Positions 1-8,995 of a DNA stretch of 55,227 nt are shown one piece after another. Below the pieces are notes generated by a model. That model saw only the letters and a list, made by a program, of their open reading frames with translations, was not told the origin of the DNA and did no database searches. This DNA comes from Clostridia bacterium (GTDB taxonomy: Bacteria; Bacillota; Clostridia; Christensenellales; UBA1242). Made by a program: the position numbers and the translations under genes. The DNA lies in contig JAFQFI010000044.1 in the NCBI GenBank assembly GCA_017398655.1, positions 1 to 55,227 on the forward strand, given 5' to 3'. The first letter of the stretch is position 1. Each line of letters opens with the position of its first letter.

Positions 1-1242
1 CGGTGGTATTGGTCTTTTTTGCTTTACTAAAGTACTAAAAACTTCGCTAAATACACCATTTACAACTTTTAAAGCACCAATTTCTATAATTTCGTCTTTA
101 CTTGGGTCAACCCCTGTTGTTTCAAAATCATATACAACATAAGTTTGATTTTGAACTTCTCGTGATAAATTTTGCTTACCATCAAATAAATTTGATTGTT
201 TAAAACTGCTATATTTTAAAGGTTTTATGTATTTATAATCTAAAATTTCATTATGATTGATATTTAAGTGAACTTCGTTTTTATTTGGAATTGTACATAA
301 GTTAATATCTTTAACAGAAATTTCAAATTTTTCATTAAACTTTGTAATTCTGCCCCTTACTAAAACAGAATCGTTATTGTTAAGTAGTTGCATTTTATGA
401 TAATTCGCCTTGCTTGGAAAAACTACAGCTAACAAAGAACCCGACTCATCTTTTAATGTAAAACTAAAATAAGGTTTAACAATTGCTTCTTCCGTACCAT
501 CTTTATTTTTCTTTTTGCGTTTAGAATTATATGTTTTTTCAGTTAAAAAATTTATTTTGCCAGCAACAACACAATCTTCCATTACACTATCAATACTCGA
601 TATAAACCTTGGTTTAAAAGCAATTTCTTGTCCCATTATAAGTTTTTTATCAGTTACAAAATATTTATCTACTGTTTGCCCCATAATTGCGTTTAAATCG
701 CTTTCTTTTTTTATTGTTTCAAATCTACTTTCTAAAAAATTTTCTTGAGCAAATGTTCTTTCAGATAAAGAAAGTTTTACATCAAAACTTGAACAAAAGT
801 TTTTTTCAAGATGTTTTATAAGTTTTTTATCTAAATTAAATTTTGTAAAGTAATTATATATATCTTCTTCTAAATTAAAATTAACTTCAACAGAAGATTC
901 TTTTATATTTATAAAAATGTTTTCCTTATTTAAATTACTAAAAAAAGCAGGACTATTTTCTTTAAAGAATAATAAAATTTCTTTTTCTATCAAATCACTC
1001 TCAACAAAGCTTTTATTAATTTTTATAATCAACATTGTTCCGGCAATATTTAAATAGTCAGCAATTATATTTTTTAGTTTTTCTTTATCTTCATCCAAAA
1101 TTTCTTTATTAGAAGGATAAATTAAACTAATTTGAAAAGAATTTTGTTGCGTATCAAAAAAAACCTGTTTCAATCTTAAAAAATTAAATTGATTACAGGT
1201 TTTTTCATTTATTATTTGTAATAAGTTATTATTATTTTCCAT
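1..1242 (-). CDS. polC: DNA polymerase III alpha subunit, PolC type (N-terminal 414 codons, cut by window edge)
   Basis: This is the replicative polymerase of low-GC Gram-positives, with 3'-5' proofreading built in. The frame is open from an ATG at 1242 to the window edge. Residues about 225-320 look like the OB-fold segment that precedes the exonuclease. The DEDDh exonuclease begins at about residue 365 with YDFETTG (D372 and E374 the metal-binding pair), followed by an EIIEIGA stretch. The polymerase domain lies outside the window. The start has no strong Shine-Dalgarno sequence. It follows rseP by 44 bases, so it is probably the distal gene of the frr operon. proS, which often sits between rseP and polC in Bacillota, is missing. 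The family call is firm. Confidence 0.93.
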   Translation of the reverse strand, partial: MENNNNLLQIINEKTCNQFNFLRLKQVFFDTQQNSFQISLIYPSNKEILDEDKEKLKNIIADYLNIAGTMLIIKINKSFVESDLIEKEILLFFKENSPAFFSNLNKENIFINIKESSVEVNFNLEEDIYNYFTKFNLDKKLIKHLEKNFCSSFDVKLSLSERTFAQENFLESRFETIKKESDLNAIMGQTVDKYFVTDKKLIMGQEIAFKPRFISSIDSVMEDCVVAGKINFLTEKTYNSKRKKKNKDGTEEAIVKPYFSFTLKDESGSLLAVVFPSKANYHKMQLLNNNDSVLVRGRITKFNEKFEISVKDINLCTIPNKNEVHLNINHNEILDYKYIKPLKYSSFKQSNLFDGKQNLSREVQNQTYVVYDFETTGVDPSKDEIIEIGALKVVNGVFSEVFSTLVKQKRPIPP

Positions 1243-1286
1243 ATATCAATTGTCTTTTTTTCTTATTTTTTATTTATAAAATAAGT

Positions 1287-2615
1287 TTAAAGTACAAAAT
1301 GCAAAATGTCAACAATAACAACAAACACTAAAAGAGCTATAAGCCCTATAAAGTGTATTATACCCTCTACTTTTCTACTAATTGGCTTTTTTCGTATCCA
1401 TTCAATAAATACAAAAACCATTCTTGCCCCATCCAACGCTGGGAATGGTAATAAATTAAATACTGCCAAGTTAATAGAAATTAAAGGAATTAAAAGTAAT
1501 AAACTTGCAATGTTTGTTTGAGTAACTTCTGCAATTGTTACAATGGTAGTTACAGTTCCACCCATACTTGTAATTGCAAGTTGACCAGTAATTAACTGAC
1601 CTAATATAATTAAAATTTTCCAAGCCCAACCAAAACAGAAAACAAAACTTCTGCCAATTGCCTCAAAAAATCCATATCTATAATTTTGAGTTACAACACC
1701 AATCTTTGAAGAAGAAATTGCAAAATTTCCATTTTCTAAATCTTCAACATAAAAAGATTCTGTTGCTGTGCTTCCATTTTCAACAACCTCAATGGTAACC
1801 ATACCTTCAGCATTTACAGCAAAACTTCTATCTTGCTTATTTTTATTAATAACTTTTAATTGCCCACCAACATTCTCTATATAATAGTCAAAGTTTTTAC
1901 CGTCTAAAGCATATAAAGTTACTTCTTTTTCATTAATAGGTCCAGCATTTATAACATCAGTTTTTGTATCTTTTGCAAACCAAGATTTTTGTATTGTTAA
2001 ATCTTTGCTTTTACCATCTCTATAAACAGAAACTGTAAATTTTTCACCAACTTTATATTCAGAAACCAATGTTGTAAAATATTCATCATAAACAAAATTT
2101 GTTTCTTTTCCATTTACAGCATAAATTACATCACCTTTTTTAAACCAATCATCAGCAGTCACTACATAAGAAGGAAGTTCTTCTGGATATTCTAAACTTT
2201 TGATTTGAACCCTATCGTTATAACCAAAAGCCATAAGAAAAACAACTGCAAAGATTATAGCAGATAAAAAGTTAAAAAAAGCACCCATAAAAAGAACAAT
2301 CAATCTCTTCCAAGGTTTTTGAGCATTAAACGCCTCTGGGTTGTCCTTTTCATCTTCATCTTCCCCTTCAAAAGCACAATAACCACCTAAAGGGAAAATT
2401 CTTAACGAAAATTTTTCACCGTTCTTTTTTGTTTTAGAAATTATTGCTTTACCAAAGCCAATTGAAAATTCATTTATTTTAAATTTTAAAAGTTTTCCAG
2501 CTGTGTAATGACCAAATTCGTGAACCATTATCATAAAAAGCAAAACTACTATTGCCAAAAATATATATAAAATTGTTGTAAAAACACTTGAAGCAGACAA
2601 TAACATATTAATCAT
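1287..2615 (-). CDS. rseP: RseP/RasP family site-2 zinc metalloprotease
   Basis: This is a membrane-embedded M50 protease that cleaves anti-sigma factors and leftover signal peptides within the membrane. The zinc motif HEFGH is at residues 32-36 in the first membrane helix, and the second metal motif is the LDG at about 394-396 (in NLLPFPALDG). A PDZ-like segment occupies roughly residues 150-220, with further extracytoplasmic sequence up to about 310 before the last helices. At 442 residues it is slightly longer than Bacillus RasP. An AAAGGAGGAAAG ribosome site lies 10 bases before the ATG. It sits between cdsA and polC in the conserved lipid/translation cluster; dxr, usually just upstream, is absent. 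Confidence 0.95.
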   Translation of the reverse strand: MINMLLSASSVFTTILYIFLAIVVLLFMIMVHEFGHYTAGKLLKFKINEFSIGFGKAIISKTKKNGEKFSLRIFPLGGYCAFEGEDEDEKDNPEAFNAQKPWKRLIVLFMGAFFNFLSAIIFAVVFLMAFGYNDRVQIKSLEYPEELPSYVVTADDWFKKGDVIYAVNGKETNFVYDEYFTTLVSEYKVGEKFTVSVYRDGKSKDLTIQKSWFAKDTKTDVINAGPINEKEVTLYALDGKNFDYYIENVGGQLKVINKNKQDRSFAVNAEGMVTIEVVENGSTATESFYVEDLENGNFAISSSKIGVVTQNYRYGFFEAIGRSFVFCFGWAWKILIILGQLITGQLAITSMGGTVTTIVTIAEVTQTNIASLLLLIPLISINLAVFNLLPFPALDGARMVFVFIEWIRKKPISRKVEGIIHFIGLIALLVFVVIVDILHFVL

Positions 2616-2730
2616 TACGCAACTTTCCTCCTTTAATTTTTTTATAATAATAAAAAATGGTTATAAATTTTGTTTTTATACTATATATCTTAATGTTGTT
2701 TTAACAAAATTATAACCATTTTTATCTTTT

Positions 2731-3672
2731 TTAATTAAATAAAAATAACAAACAAATAAAGATGTATGGTGCAGCAAAAATAATAGAATCAAATCTATCT
2801 AATACTCCACCGTGGCTTCTAAATATATTACCAGCATCTTTAACTTGAGCTTTTCTTTTAAAATAAGATTCAAATAAATCACCAAATTGAGAAATAACAG
2901 AACCAATTCCACCTACAAGTAAAAATTGCCAGAAATTGACCATTTCAAATACAACTGGATATATAGCATTAAATACAAAGTAAGTTGCAACTGCCCCTAC
3001 CATACCACCTAAAATGCCAAATAAACTACCAGAAATTGTTTTATTTGGGCTAATACTTGGTATTAATTTTTTACCTTTAATTAAGCAACCAAATAGCATA
3101 GCAAATGTATCGCTTAAGCAACAGGTAGCAAATAATAAAATTAATCCAAAGAAACCCATTGAAGCACCAGTTGTATTATTTGTAAACTGAGTTAAACCAA
3201 TACTGCCAATATGATTTATAAAATAAATAAAGAAAAATGGAAGCGTTGGATAAAGCATACAACCAAGAGTATTATTTGCCTTAAAGAAAGCAAATTGTTT
3301 AACAGACATATTAGAAAGTTGTCTAAAAGCATCTTTTTCTAAATCTTTTGGAAATAATAAGAAAGAGCCAACATAAACAATAACATAAGCAAGTGCAACT
3401 ATAACAATAGCAAGTATTAATATTATTGTTGCTGACAACCCACATAAAAATCCGGTAAATGCAGTAACAAAAGTTAAAAAGCATACAATTTCTGGGCAAT
3501 AATCAAAAGCCGGATATCCAGATTTTAATTGTAATTTTCTAAATTCCATTGTACCCATAAATGACAATGCAAAAACTATAAAGTCAAATACATAGCTTGA
3601 AAAATATTGAATAACAAGGCAAAGTAATAAACAAAATGTTAATATAAGCCCAACCTTTACTTTATCTTTCAT
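2731..3672 (-). CDS. cdsA: Phosphatidate cytidylyltransferase
   Basis: It makes CDP-diacylglycerol from CTP and phosphatidic acid, the branch point for membrane phospholipids. The protein has 313 residues and about eight hydrophobic segments. The family signature is near the C-terminus (about 269-296): SYFKRK, a KDAGN stretch and SHGGVLDRFDS, which carry the metal-binding acidic residues. An upstream SDTFA motif precedes the cytoplasmic loop, as in other CdsA proteins. The ATG has an AGGAG site. It lies 39 bases after uppS and 115 before rseP, consistent with one operon read from the frr promoter. The gap to rseP holds no gene. Confidence 0.95.
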   Translation of the reverse strand: MKDKVKVGLILTFCLLLCLVIQYFSSYVFDFIVFALSFMGTMEFRKLQLKSGYPAFDYCPEIVCFLTFVTAFTGFLCGLSATIILILAIVIVALAYVIVYVGSFLLFPKDLEKDAFRQLSNMSVKQFAFFKANNTLGCMLYPTLPFFFIYFINHIGSIGLTQFTNNTTGASMGFFGLILLFATCCLSDTFAMLFGCLIKGKKLIPSISPNKTISGSLFGILGGMVGAVATYFVFNAIYPVVFEMVNFWQFLLVGGIGSVISQFGDLFESYFKRKAQVKDAGNIFRSHGGVLDRFDSIIFAAPYIFICLLFLFN

Positions 3673-3711
3673 AAAAAATTTCTCCTAAAACAAGTATTAA
3701 TAAAAGATTGA

Positions 3712-4449
3712 TTATTTTTTAATTGCTCCAAATCTTCTATCTCTTTTTTGATAAGCAATAATTGCTTCTTCAAGTTCTTTTTCTCTAAAATCTGGCCAAT
3801 GAACTTTTGGAAAATAAAGTTCTGAATAAGCACATTGATACATCATAAAATTGCTCAATCTTTGTTCTCCACTTGTGCGAACAAGTAAATCAGGGTCAGG
3901 AATTTCAGATGTTTGTAAATATTTTCTAAAAGTTGCTTCGTCTACAGATTCTAACTTATCTGCTAAAATTTTGTTTACAGCAGAAATAATCTCTCCTCTA
4001 CCACCATAGTTTAGGGCAATATTTACAATTAGTCCATCATTATTTTTTGACCTCTCTTCAAAATCTTCAATTTCTTTTACAAGGTCTGGGTCAAGTTTTT
4101 CTCTTTCACCAATAATAACAAACTTCATATTGTTTTTTATGCAATCTTCTTTCTTTTCTTTAATTAAATCTTTTACAATTCTAAAAATTTCATCAACTTC
4201 GTCTTGAGGTCTATTCCAATTTTCAGTTGAAAATGCAAAAAATGAAATAATTTTTATACCTAATTTTTGAGCATGCCTAATTATAACTTTTAAAGATTCT
4301 GCACCAATTCTATGTCCGTATGTTCTTAATTGTCCCCTTTTTTTTGCCCACCTGCCATTACCGTCCATAATAAGTGCAATATGTGCTGGAAGTCGGTCAA
4401 AATCAATTTCTTCTTTTTTCTTCTTTTTAAACCACATATATTTTACCAA
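3712..4449 (-). CDS. uppS: Isoprenyl transferase (undecaprenyl diphosphate synthase)
   Basis: It condenses isopentenyl diphosphate onto farnesyl diphosphate to build the C55 lipid carrier for cell-wall synthesis. The catalytic motif IMDGNGRWAKKRG starts at residue 27, with D29 as the key acidic residue. The C-terminal substrate loop is present (LLVRTSGEQRLSNFM, then YSELYFPKVHWPDF). The frame as listed opens with TTG at 4449; an in-frame ATG at 4437 is an alternative that loses only four residues. The AAAGG site is close to the TTG and rather far from the ATG, so the start is not settled. The gene follows frr by 46 bases in the same operon. Confidence 0.95.
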   Translation of the reverse strand: MVKYMWFKKKKKEEIDFDRLPAHIALIMDGNGRWAKKRGQLRTYGHRIGAESLKVIIRHAQKLGIKIISFFAFSTENWNRPQDEVDEIFRIVKDLIKEKKEDCIKNNMKFVIIGEREKLDPDLVKEIEDFEERSKNNDGLIVNIALNYGGRGEIISAVNKILADKLESVDEATFRKYLQTSEIPDPDLLVRTSGEQRLSNFMMYQCAYSELYFPKVHWPDFREKELEEAIIAYQKRDRRFGAIKK

Positions 4450-4495
4450 TTACCTTTTATTTTTTTAATATAAGTATGAAAATTGTTTGTAAAAA

Positions 4496-5065
4496 TTAAA
4501 CTTCCATAACTTCTTTTTCTTTTTGAATAGATAATTCATCTGCAGTTGCATTGTATTTATCTACCAACTTTTGTACTTCTGCATTTGCACTTTCAAGTTC
4601 ATCTTTAGTTATTTTTTTATCTTTTTCTGCATTTTTAAAAATTTCAAGAACATCTTTTCTTTCATTTCTTATGCCAATTTTTGTTTCTTCACAAAGTTTT
4701 TTAACTTCTTTAACAATTTCTTTTCTTCTTTCTTCTGTTAAAGCAGGAAAAACAAGACGAATTACTCTACCATCATCAGTTGGAGTAACACCAAGATCAC
4801 TTGCTAAAATAGCTTTGCTGATTTCTTTTACAGTTGAAATGTCCCATGGAGAAATAACAATCATTCTTGCTTCTGGAACTGATATATTAGCCATTTGTGT
4901 AATTGGAGTCATAGTTCCATAATAATTTGCTGCAACCTTATCAAGCATTTTTGGGTTTGCCCTACCAGCACGAATAATAGAATATTCATATTTTAATCTA
5001 TCAATTTTTTTTGTCATACCATCTTCAAAGTTAAGCATAATTTCATCATAATTTTCTAATTGCAT
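4496..5065 (-). CDS. frr: Ribosome recycling factor
   Basis: It splits post-termination ribosomes together with EF-G. The 189 residues match the family's usual length (about 185). The long helical arms show conserved blocks such as RAGRANP (about 32-38), VPEARMIVISPWD in the middle, and VRNERKD-type sequence (here IRNERKDV). A strong site (AAGGTGG) lies 8 bases before the ATG, and a near-consensus sigma-A promoter lies about 35 bases upstream. It is therefore the first gene of the frr-uppS-cdsA-rseP-polC unit. In many Bacillota pyrH and tsf lie upstream; here a convergently oriented block begins instead. Confidence 0.96.
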   Translation of the reverse strand: MQLENYDEIMLNFEDGMTKKIDRLKYEYSIIRAGRANPKMLDKVAANYYGTMTPITQMANISVPEARMIVISPWDISTVKEISKAILASDLGVTPTDDGRVIRLVFPALTEERRKEIVKEVKKLCEETKIGIRNERKDVLEIFKNAEKDKKITKDELESANAEVQKLVDKYNATADELSIQKEKEVMEV

Positions 5066-5097
5066 AATAAACCACCTTAAAAAAATTTACAAAAAAC

Positions 5098-5126
5098 ATT
5101 GTACAAGAAAGTATAAAAATAATCAA
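5098..5126 (-). promoter_or_regulatory. Sigma-A promoter of the frr operon
   Basis: On the minus strand a -35 TTGATT (5121-5126) and a -10 TACAAT (5098-5103) are separated by exactly 17 bases. Transcription would start about 7 bases on, near 5091, leaving a leader of about 25 bases with the AAGGTGG site before frr. Confidence 0.75.
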
Positions 5127-5284
5127 TCAAAATTTACAAACATTTATATATATTTATATATAGCAATTTTTATAAAGCAGTTTTAATAATAAAAGTATAA
5201 AAAATTTATTTTTGTTTATTACAAATTTTGTAAAGAAAATTTTTTAAAAACAAAACAAATACTATACATAGGAGGAATAAAAAA

Positions 5285-5443
5285 ATGAAAAATGCAGTTC
5301 TCGCAGGAATGGCCTTAGGAATTATGATTGGTGCTGTTGGAATTAGTTTATGCAAACCAGCACAAAATGTGGTAAAAAAAGGTGTTGACGCTATGAAAGA
5401 AGAAACAAAAACCATTATGCGTAAAAACACAAAAAACGATTAA
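5285..5443 (+). CDS. Small single-pass membrane protein (52 residues), function unknown
   Basis: This short plus-strand gene lies among minus-strand genes. A perfect AGGAGG site lies 8 bases before the ATG at 5285, which is the main support. The N-terminal 20 residues are Gly/Ala-rich and hydrophobic (NAVLAGMALGIMIGAVGI), like a membrane anchor with small-residue packing. The rest is a charged amphipathic helix with KPAQNVVKKG and lysine/glutamate-rich sequence. It ends just before a bidirectional hairpin terminator shared with transketolase. I do not recognise the family; YtxH-like small membrane proteins look similar only in layout. The frame in the opposite strand at this place has no comparable ribosome site. 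Confidence 0.7.
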   Translation: MKNAVLAGMALGIMIGAVGISLCKPAQNVVKKGVDAMKEETKTIMRKNTKND

Positions 5444-5455
5444 TTTTAAAGCCAT

Positions 5456-5499
5456 AAAAAAAGACCCTTGTAAAAATAATAATACAGGTGTCTTTTTTT
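5456..5499. terminator. Bidirectional terminator between the small membrane gene and transketolase
   Basis: A 10-base stem (left arm 5463-5472, right arm 5483-5492, one mismatch and one G-U pair) is flanked by an A run on the left and a T run on the right, so it can stop transcripts from both converging genes. Confidence 0.75.
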
Positions 5500-5516
5500 A
5501 TTAAAATTTAAAAGTA

Positions 5517-7475
5517 TTAATTTTTATTTTTTAAATACTTTTCTACTTTTTTGGCAATATTTTCTGCAGTAAAACCAAAGTGAGAACAAACATGTTCTGG
5601 CTTACCTGAAACACCGAAAGAATTTAATTTTAAAATTGTATTTTCGTCTGTTGCATATTTGTACCAAATATTATCAGTACTTGCTTCAACGCAAAATACT
5701 GGTTTAGATTTATCTATAATTTTATTTTTATAATCTTTTGTTTGTTCGTCAAATAATTCTACACAAGGCATACTAACAACATTTACAAAAATATTTTTTT
5801 CTTTTAATATTTTTTGTGCTTTTATAGCAAGTTCTACTTCACTACCAGTAGCAATAATTGTTGCCTCTTTATTTTTTAATTCAGAAATAATATATCCACC
5901 AAATAAAGCATTATTAAAATTATCTTTTACAAAATTATATTTTTGTCTTGGCAATAAAATTGATAATGGCATTTTTTTATTAAAAAATAATTGATAAGCA
6001 GCTAAAAGCTCGTTTCGACCAACTGGTCGGAAAGTATATATGTCAGGCATACAGCGAAGTGTAGCTATTTGTTCGGTTGCTTGATGAGTTGGCCCATCTT
6101 CACCTGTAGAAATAGAATCATGAGTAAATAAATATAATACAGGATTTTTAGATAATGCCGATAATCTAATTGCTGGGGTCATATAATTTGCAAATGCAAA
6201 AAAGGTAGAACAAAAAGCAATTAATCCTTTATGCAAACTAATTCCGTTTGAAATTGCAGCCATTGCGTGCTCTCTAATTCCGTAAGGAATATTTTTACCT
6301 ACTCTATTTAAATAATTAAAGTATTCAGAATTATCAAAAAACATTTGAGTTGACGGTGCAACATCAGCACAGCCACCAATTAAGTTAGGTACAATTTCTC
6401 CAATTAAATTTAAAACAGAGTGACCTTCTGCTCTTCCGTCATAAACTTCTTTTTCTTCATTTAATACTAAAGAAGACAAATCAATATTTGAATAATTTTC
6501 AAGTTCAATAAACTCTTTAAATAATTTTGGAAATTTATTTTTATATTCTTCAAGATCTAAATAATATTTTTTAAGTTGGATTTCTTTTTGTTTATTTATT
6601 TCTTTAACATATTCTGCAACATCTTCTGGAACTTTCCAATCTGGCACAAAATAATTAAGGTTTTGCCTTAAATTGTTTACTTGTTCTTCGTTTAAAGGTT
6701 TTCCATGAACTTTATGAGAACCAGCCAAATCACTACCATAACCTATTTGAGTTTTTACAATAATTATGGTTGGTTTATCGCTTTTTTGTGCTTTTGAAAT
6801 TGCATAATCAATTTCTTCTACATTATTACCATTAAACACTTCTAAAACATTCCAACCACAAGATAAGAATTTTGCTTTAACATCTTCTCTGTTTGCAATG
6901 TCAAGTTTACCTTCAATAGTAATATCATTTTTATCATAAAGTAAAATCAATTTATTTAATTTTAAATTACCTGCAATACTAATGGCCTCTTGTGCAACCC
7001 CTTCCATTAAACAACCATCACCTGTAAAACAATAAGTGTAGTGATTAATTGGAGATAAATTGCCTTTTGCATATTTATTTCTTAAATATTCTTCAGCAAT
7101 TGCAAGTCCAACAGCATTGGCAATTCCTTGCCCTAATGGACCAGTTGAAACATCAACCCCCGGTGCAATATTAACTTCTGGGTGCCCAGTTGTAATACTT
7201 CCAAGTTGTCTAAATTTTTTCATATCTTCAACAGAAATATCAAAGCCAAAAAGATTTAAACAAGAATATATTAAAGCACTTGCATGTCCTGCTGAAAAAA
7301 CAATTCTATCTCTGTTTATAAAATTAGGGTCTTTTGCATTTACTATTGCATTTTTGTATATTGAAAAAGCAATAGGTGCTGCCCCCAAACAAACTCCCGG
7401 GTGTCCAGAATTTGCTTGTTTAATTTGTAAAACAGAAGTTAATCTTAAATAATTTGAAGTTAAATTATTAATCAT
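5517..7475 (-). CDS. tkt: Transketolase
   Basis: This thiamine-diphosphate enzyme of the non-oxidative pentose phosphate pathway moves two-carbon units between sugar phosphates. All 652 residues align with the full-length family. The N-terminal motif ANSGHPG places the catalytic-site histidine at residue 25. The cofactor-binding GDGCLMEG runs to an ILLYDKNDITIEG segment, and the central pyrimidine domain has GIREHAM and the STGEDGPTHQ loop. The C-terminal domain ends in the usual GKPEHVCSHFGF-type sequence. An AAAGGAAA site precedes the ATG. Downstream is the bidirectional terminator; upstream, at 37 bases, is the degenerate kinase gene, so the two are probably cotranscribed. Confidence 0.96.
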   Translation of the reverse strand: MINNLTSNYLRLTSVLQIKQANSGHPGVCLGAAPIAFSIYKNAIVNAKDPNFINRDRIVFSAGHASALIYSCLNLFGFDISVEDMKKFRQLGSITTGHPEVNIAPGVDVSTGPLGQGIANAVGLAIAEEYLRNKYAKGNLSPINHYTYCFTGDGCLMEGVAQEAISIAGNLKLNKLILLYDKNDITIEGKLDIANREDVKAKFLSCGWNVLEVFNGNNVEEIDYAISKAQKSDKPTIIIVKTQIGYGSDLAGSHKVHGKPLNEEQVNNLRQNLNYFVPDWKVPEDVAEYVKEINKQKEIQLKKYYLDLEEYKNKFPKLFKEFIELENYSNIDLSSLVLNEEKEVYDGRAEGHSVLNLIGEIVPNLIGGCADVAPSTQMFFDNSEYFNYLNRVGKNIPYGIREHAMAAISNGISLHKGLIAFCSTFFAFANYMTPAIRLSALSKNPVLYLFTHDSISTGEDGPTHQATEQIATLRCMPDIYTFRPVGRNELLAAYQLFFNKKMPLSILLPRQKYNFVKDNFNNALFGGYIISELKNKEATIIATGSEVELAIKAQKILKEKNIFVNVVSMPCVELFDEQTKDYKNKIIDKSKPVFCVEASTDNIWYKYATDENTILKLNSFGVSGKPEHVCSHFGFTAENIAKKVEKYLKNKN

Positions 7476-7512
7476 ATAAAGTTTCCTTTTAACAATTTAA
7501 AATATAAAAATT

Positions 7513-8019
7513 TTATAAATAATATTCATCTAAAACTTTTTCAACTTTCTTATAACAAAAATCAAAATCACTTTTATTAAGTTCTATAGTTACATCACTT
7601 ACATCTTCACATAACTTTGTATGTTCTTCGTAAGTTAAAGATAAAATGTCCATATCTTTTTTAGTTTGCTCTTTTTTTGTTGTTTTCTTAATTTTGTCTA
7701 AAACTGATTCTGGAAATTTTAGAAAAACTATTGTGCAATATTTTTTAAAATATTCTGCCGTATCATTGGAAATAAACATACCATAAGGCAAAGTTATTAA
7801 TGTGTTTTCATATGTTGAAATTTCTTTTATTGTTTTTTGTTTTAAAGAATTTAAATAATCTGCCCCACAAAGCTCTTCAATTTCACCTTCGTTTACTAAA
7901 TTGTAAGATAGAATATCTGCAACATCAGCAAAATATAAATCATAATTATTTGATAATTTTGTTGCTATTTTTTTATTAAGTCGATCTAATAAACTTACAA
8001 GAACAATATTTGTTTTCAA
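7513..8019 (-). CDS. Shikimate-kinase-fold protein with a lost P-loop
   Basis: The 168 residues follow the shikimate kinase plan from end to end: an N-terminal NIVLV strand, a helix, a predicted GADYLNSLKQKTIKEI helix where active kinases have GE-x2-FR-x2-E, a TLITLPYG strand where they have the GGG motif, a TIVFLKFPESVLDKI strand-helix, and a C-terminal YEEHTKLCEDVSDVTI segment. The Walker A loop is gone: residues 9-16 read SLLDRLNK with no glycine or GKS/T. The substrate-binding arginines are also absent. It is therefore unlikely to phosphorylate shikimate and may have a regulatory or binding role. The start is a TTG preceded by AAGGAG. It is the gene immediately before transketolase, whose product erythrose-4-phosphate feeds the shikimate pathway; any link is speculation. 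Confidence 0.6.
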   Translation of the reverse strand: MKTNIVLVSLLDRLNKKIATKLSNNYDLYFADVADILSYNLVNEGEIEELCGADYLNSLKQKTIKEISTYENTLITLPYGMFISNDTAEYFKKYCTIVFLKFPESVLDKIKKTTKKEQTKKDMDILSLTYEEHTKLCEDVSDVTIELNKSDFDFCYKKVEKVLDEYYL

Positions 8020-8134
8020 AACTAAATTCTCCTTAATTAAATATATAAAACTAATATATAAAATGATATCATATGTGCCATTTTTTTACTAATAATTTAA
8101 ATTAAAATAAATATTTTTTTGCAATTGATTTTAT

Positions 8135-8989
8135 CTAATTTTGTTCACTATTGCAATTTAACATATAATTATAAATATATTGTTGAGCATAACCAGATAA
8201 ATTTTTAAACTTGTTTACAAAGTATTTAGAAATATTTTCATCACTTGTTTTTTTATCTTCAAACAAATAATAAGATTTTCTCACCCATGTATCTACAGGA
8301 AAAACATCAGTTCTTGCAAACCCAAAAAGCAAGATACAATCTGCGACTTTAGGTCCAACTCCCATTAACTTTAATAATTTTTGTTTTAATTCCAAAGTTG
8401 ACAAACAATTTAAATTTTCAATACTATACTCTTCTGTTTGTAACAAATTTATAGATTTTACTAAATATTCACTTCGATATCCTGCTCCTATTTTATCAAA
8501 ATCTTCTTTTGTTGCCTTTGAAAGTTGTTTTATTGTAGGAAAAGTGTAAAAATCAATATTGTTAAATTTTGTTCCAAAAAGATTTGAAATTTTAAACAAT
8601 ATATTTTTTATTCTTTTAATATTGTTGTTTGCCGAAACTATAAAACTTATTATTGTTTGGTATGGATTTTGCTTTAATATTCTTATACCATTACCAAATT
8701 TTAAAAATTTTTCTGTTTCTGGATGATTTTTTAAAATATCTTTCTTAATTTTATTATAATCCGTTTTAATATCAAAAAAATTGTAAAAATAATCAACATC
8801 CTTTGTTTTAATAATAGTTTTAGAGTTATCATATTCAATTGTTGCAAATTTATTATCACTAATAACGACATATGTGTTGCTTTTTGTTTTTTTAAAACTG
8901 AAAATTTGACCACACTCTAAAGTTTGTTCAATATCAAACTCTGAACAATTCTGTATTAAAATTTTATTTTCTTCAATTTTTATATTCAT
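8135..8989 (-). CDS. ogg: 8-oxoguanine DNA glycosylase (OGG family, HhH-GPD)
   Basis: It removes 8-oxoguanine from DNA and cuts the strand by its lyase activity. The N-terminal domain contains the FDIEQTLECGQIFSF stretch typical of OGG1/AlkA-like enzymes. The helix-hairpin-helix LMGVGPKVADC carries the catalytic lysine at about 214, and the essential aspartate is D233 in PVDTWVRK. The length, 284 residues, is normal for bacterial OGG. There is no Shine-Dalgarno sequence. Instead a promoter -10 ends 6 bases before the ATG, so the mRNA is probably leaderless. Ddl lies upstream on the same strand but is separated by a terminator. Confidence 0.88.
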   Translation of the reverse strand: MNIKIEENKILIQNCSEFDIEQTLECGQIFSFKKTKSNTYVVISDNKFATIEYDNSKTIIKTKDVDYFYNFFDIKTDYNKIKKDILKNHPETEKFLKFGNGIRILKQNPYQTIISFIVSANNNIKRIKNILFKISNLFGTKFNNIDFYTFPTIKQLSKATKEDFDKIGAGYRSEYLVKSINLLQTEEYSIENLNCLSTLELKQKLLKLMGVGPKVADCILLFGFARTDVFPVDTWVRKSYYLFEDKKTSDENISKYFVNKFKNLSGYAQQYIYNYMLNCNSEQN

Positions 8990-8995
8990 ATAAAA

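Noticed and set aside
5206..5430. Minus-strand frame of 74 codons opposite the small membrane gene
   Set aside because: It has no ribosome site, overlaps the terminator side of transketolase awkwardly, and the plus strand has a perfect AGGAGG start.
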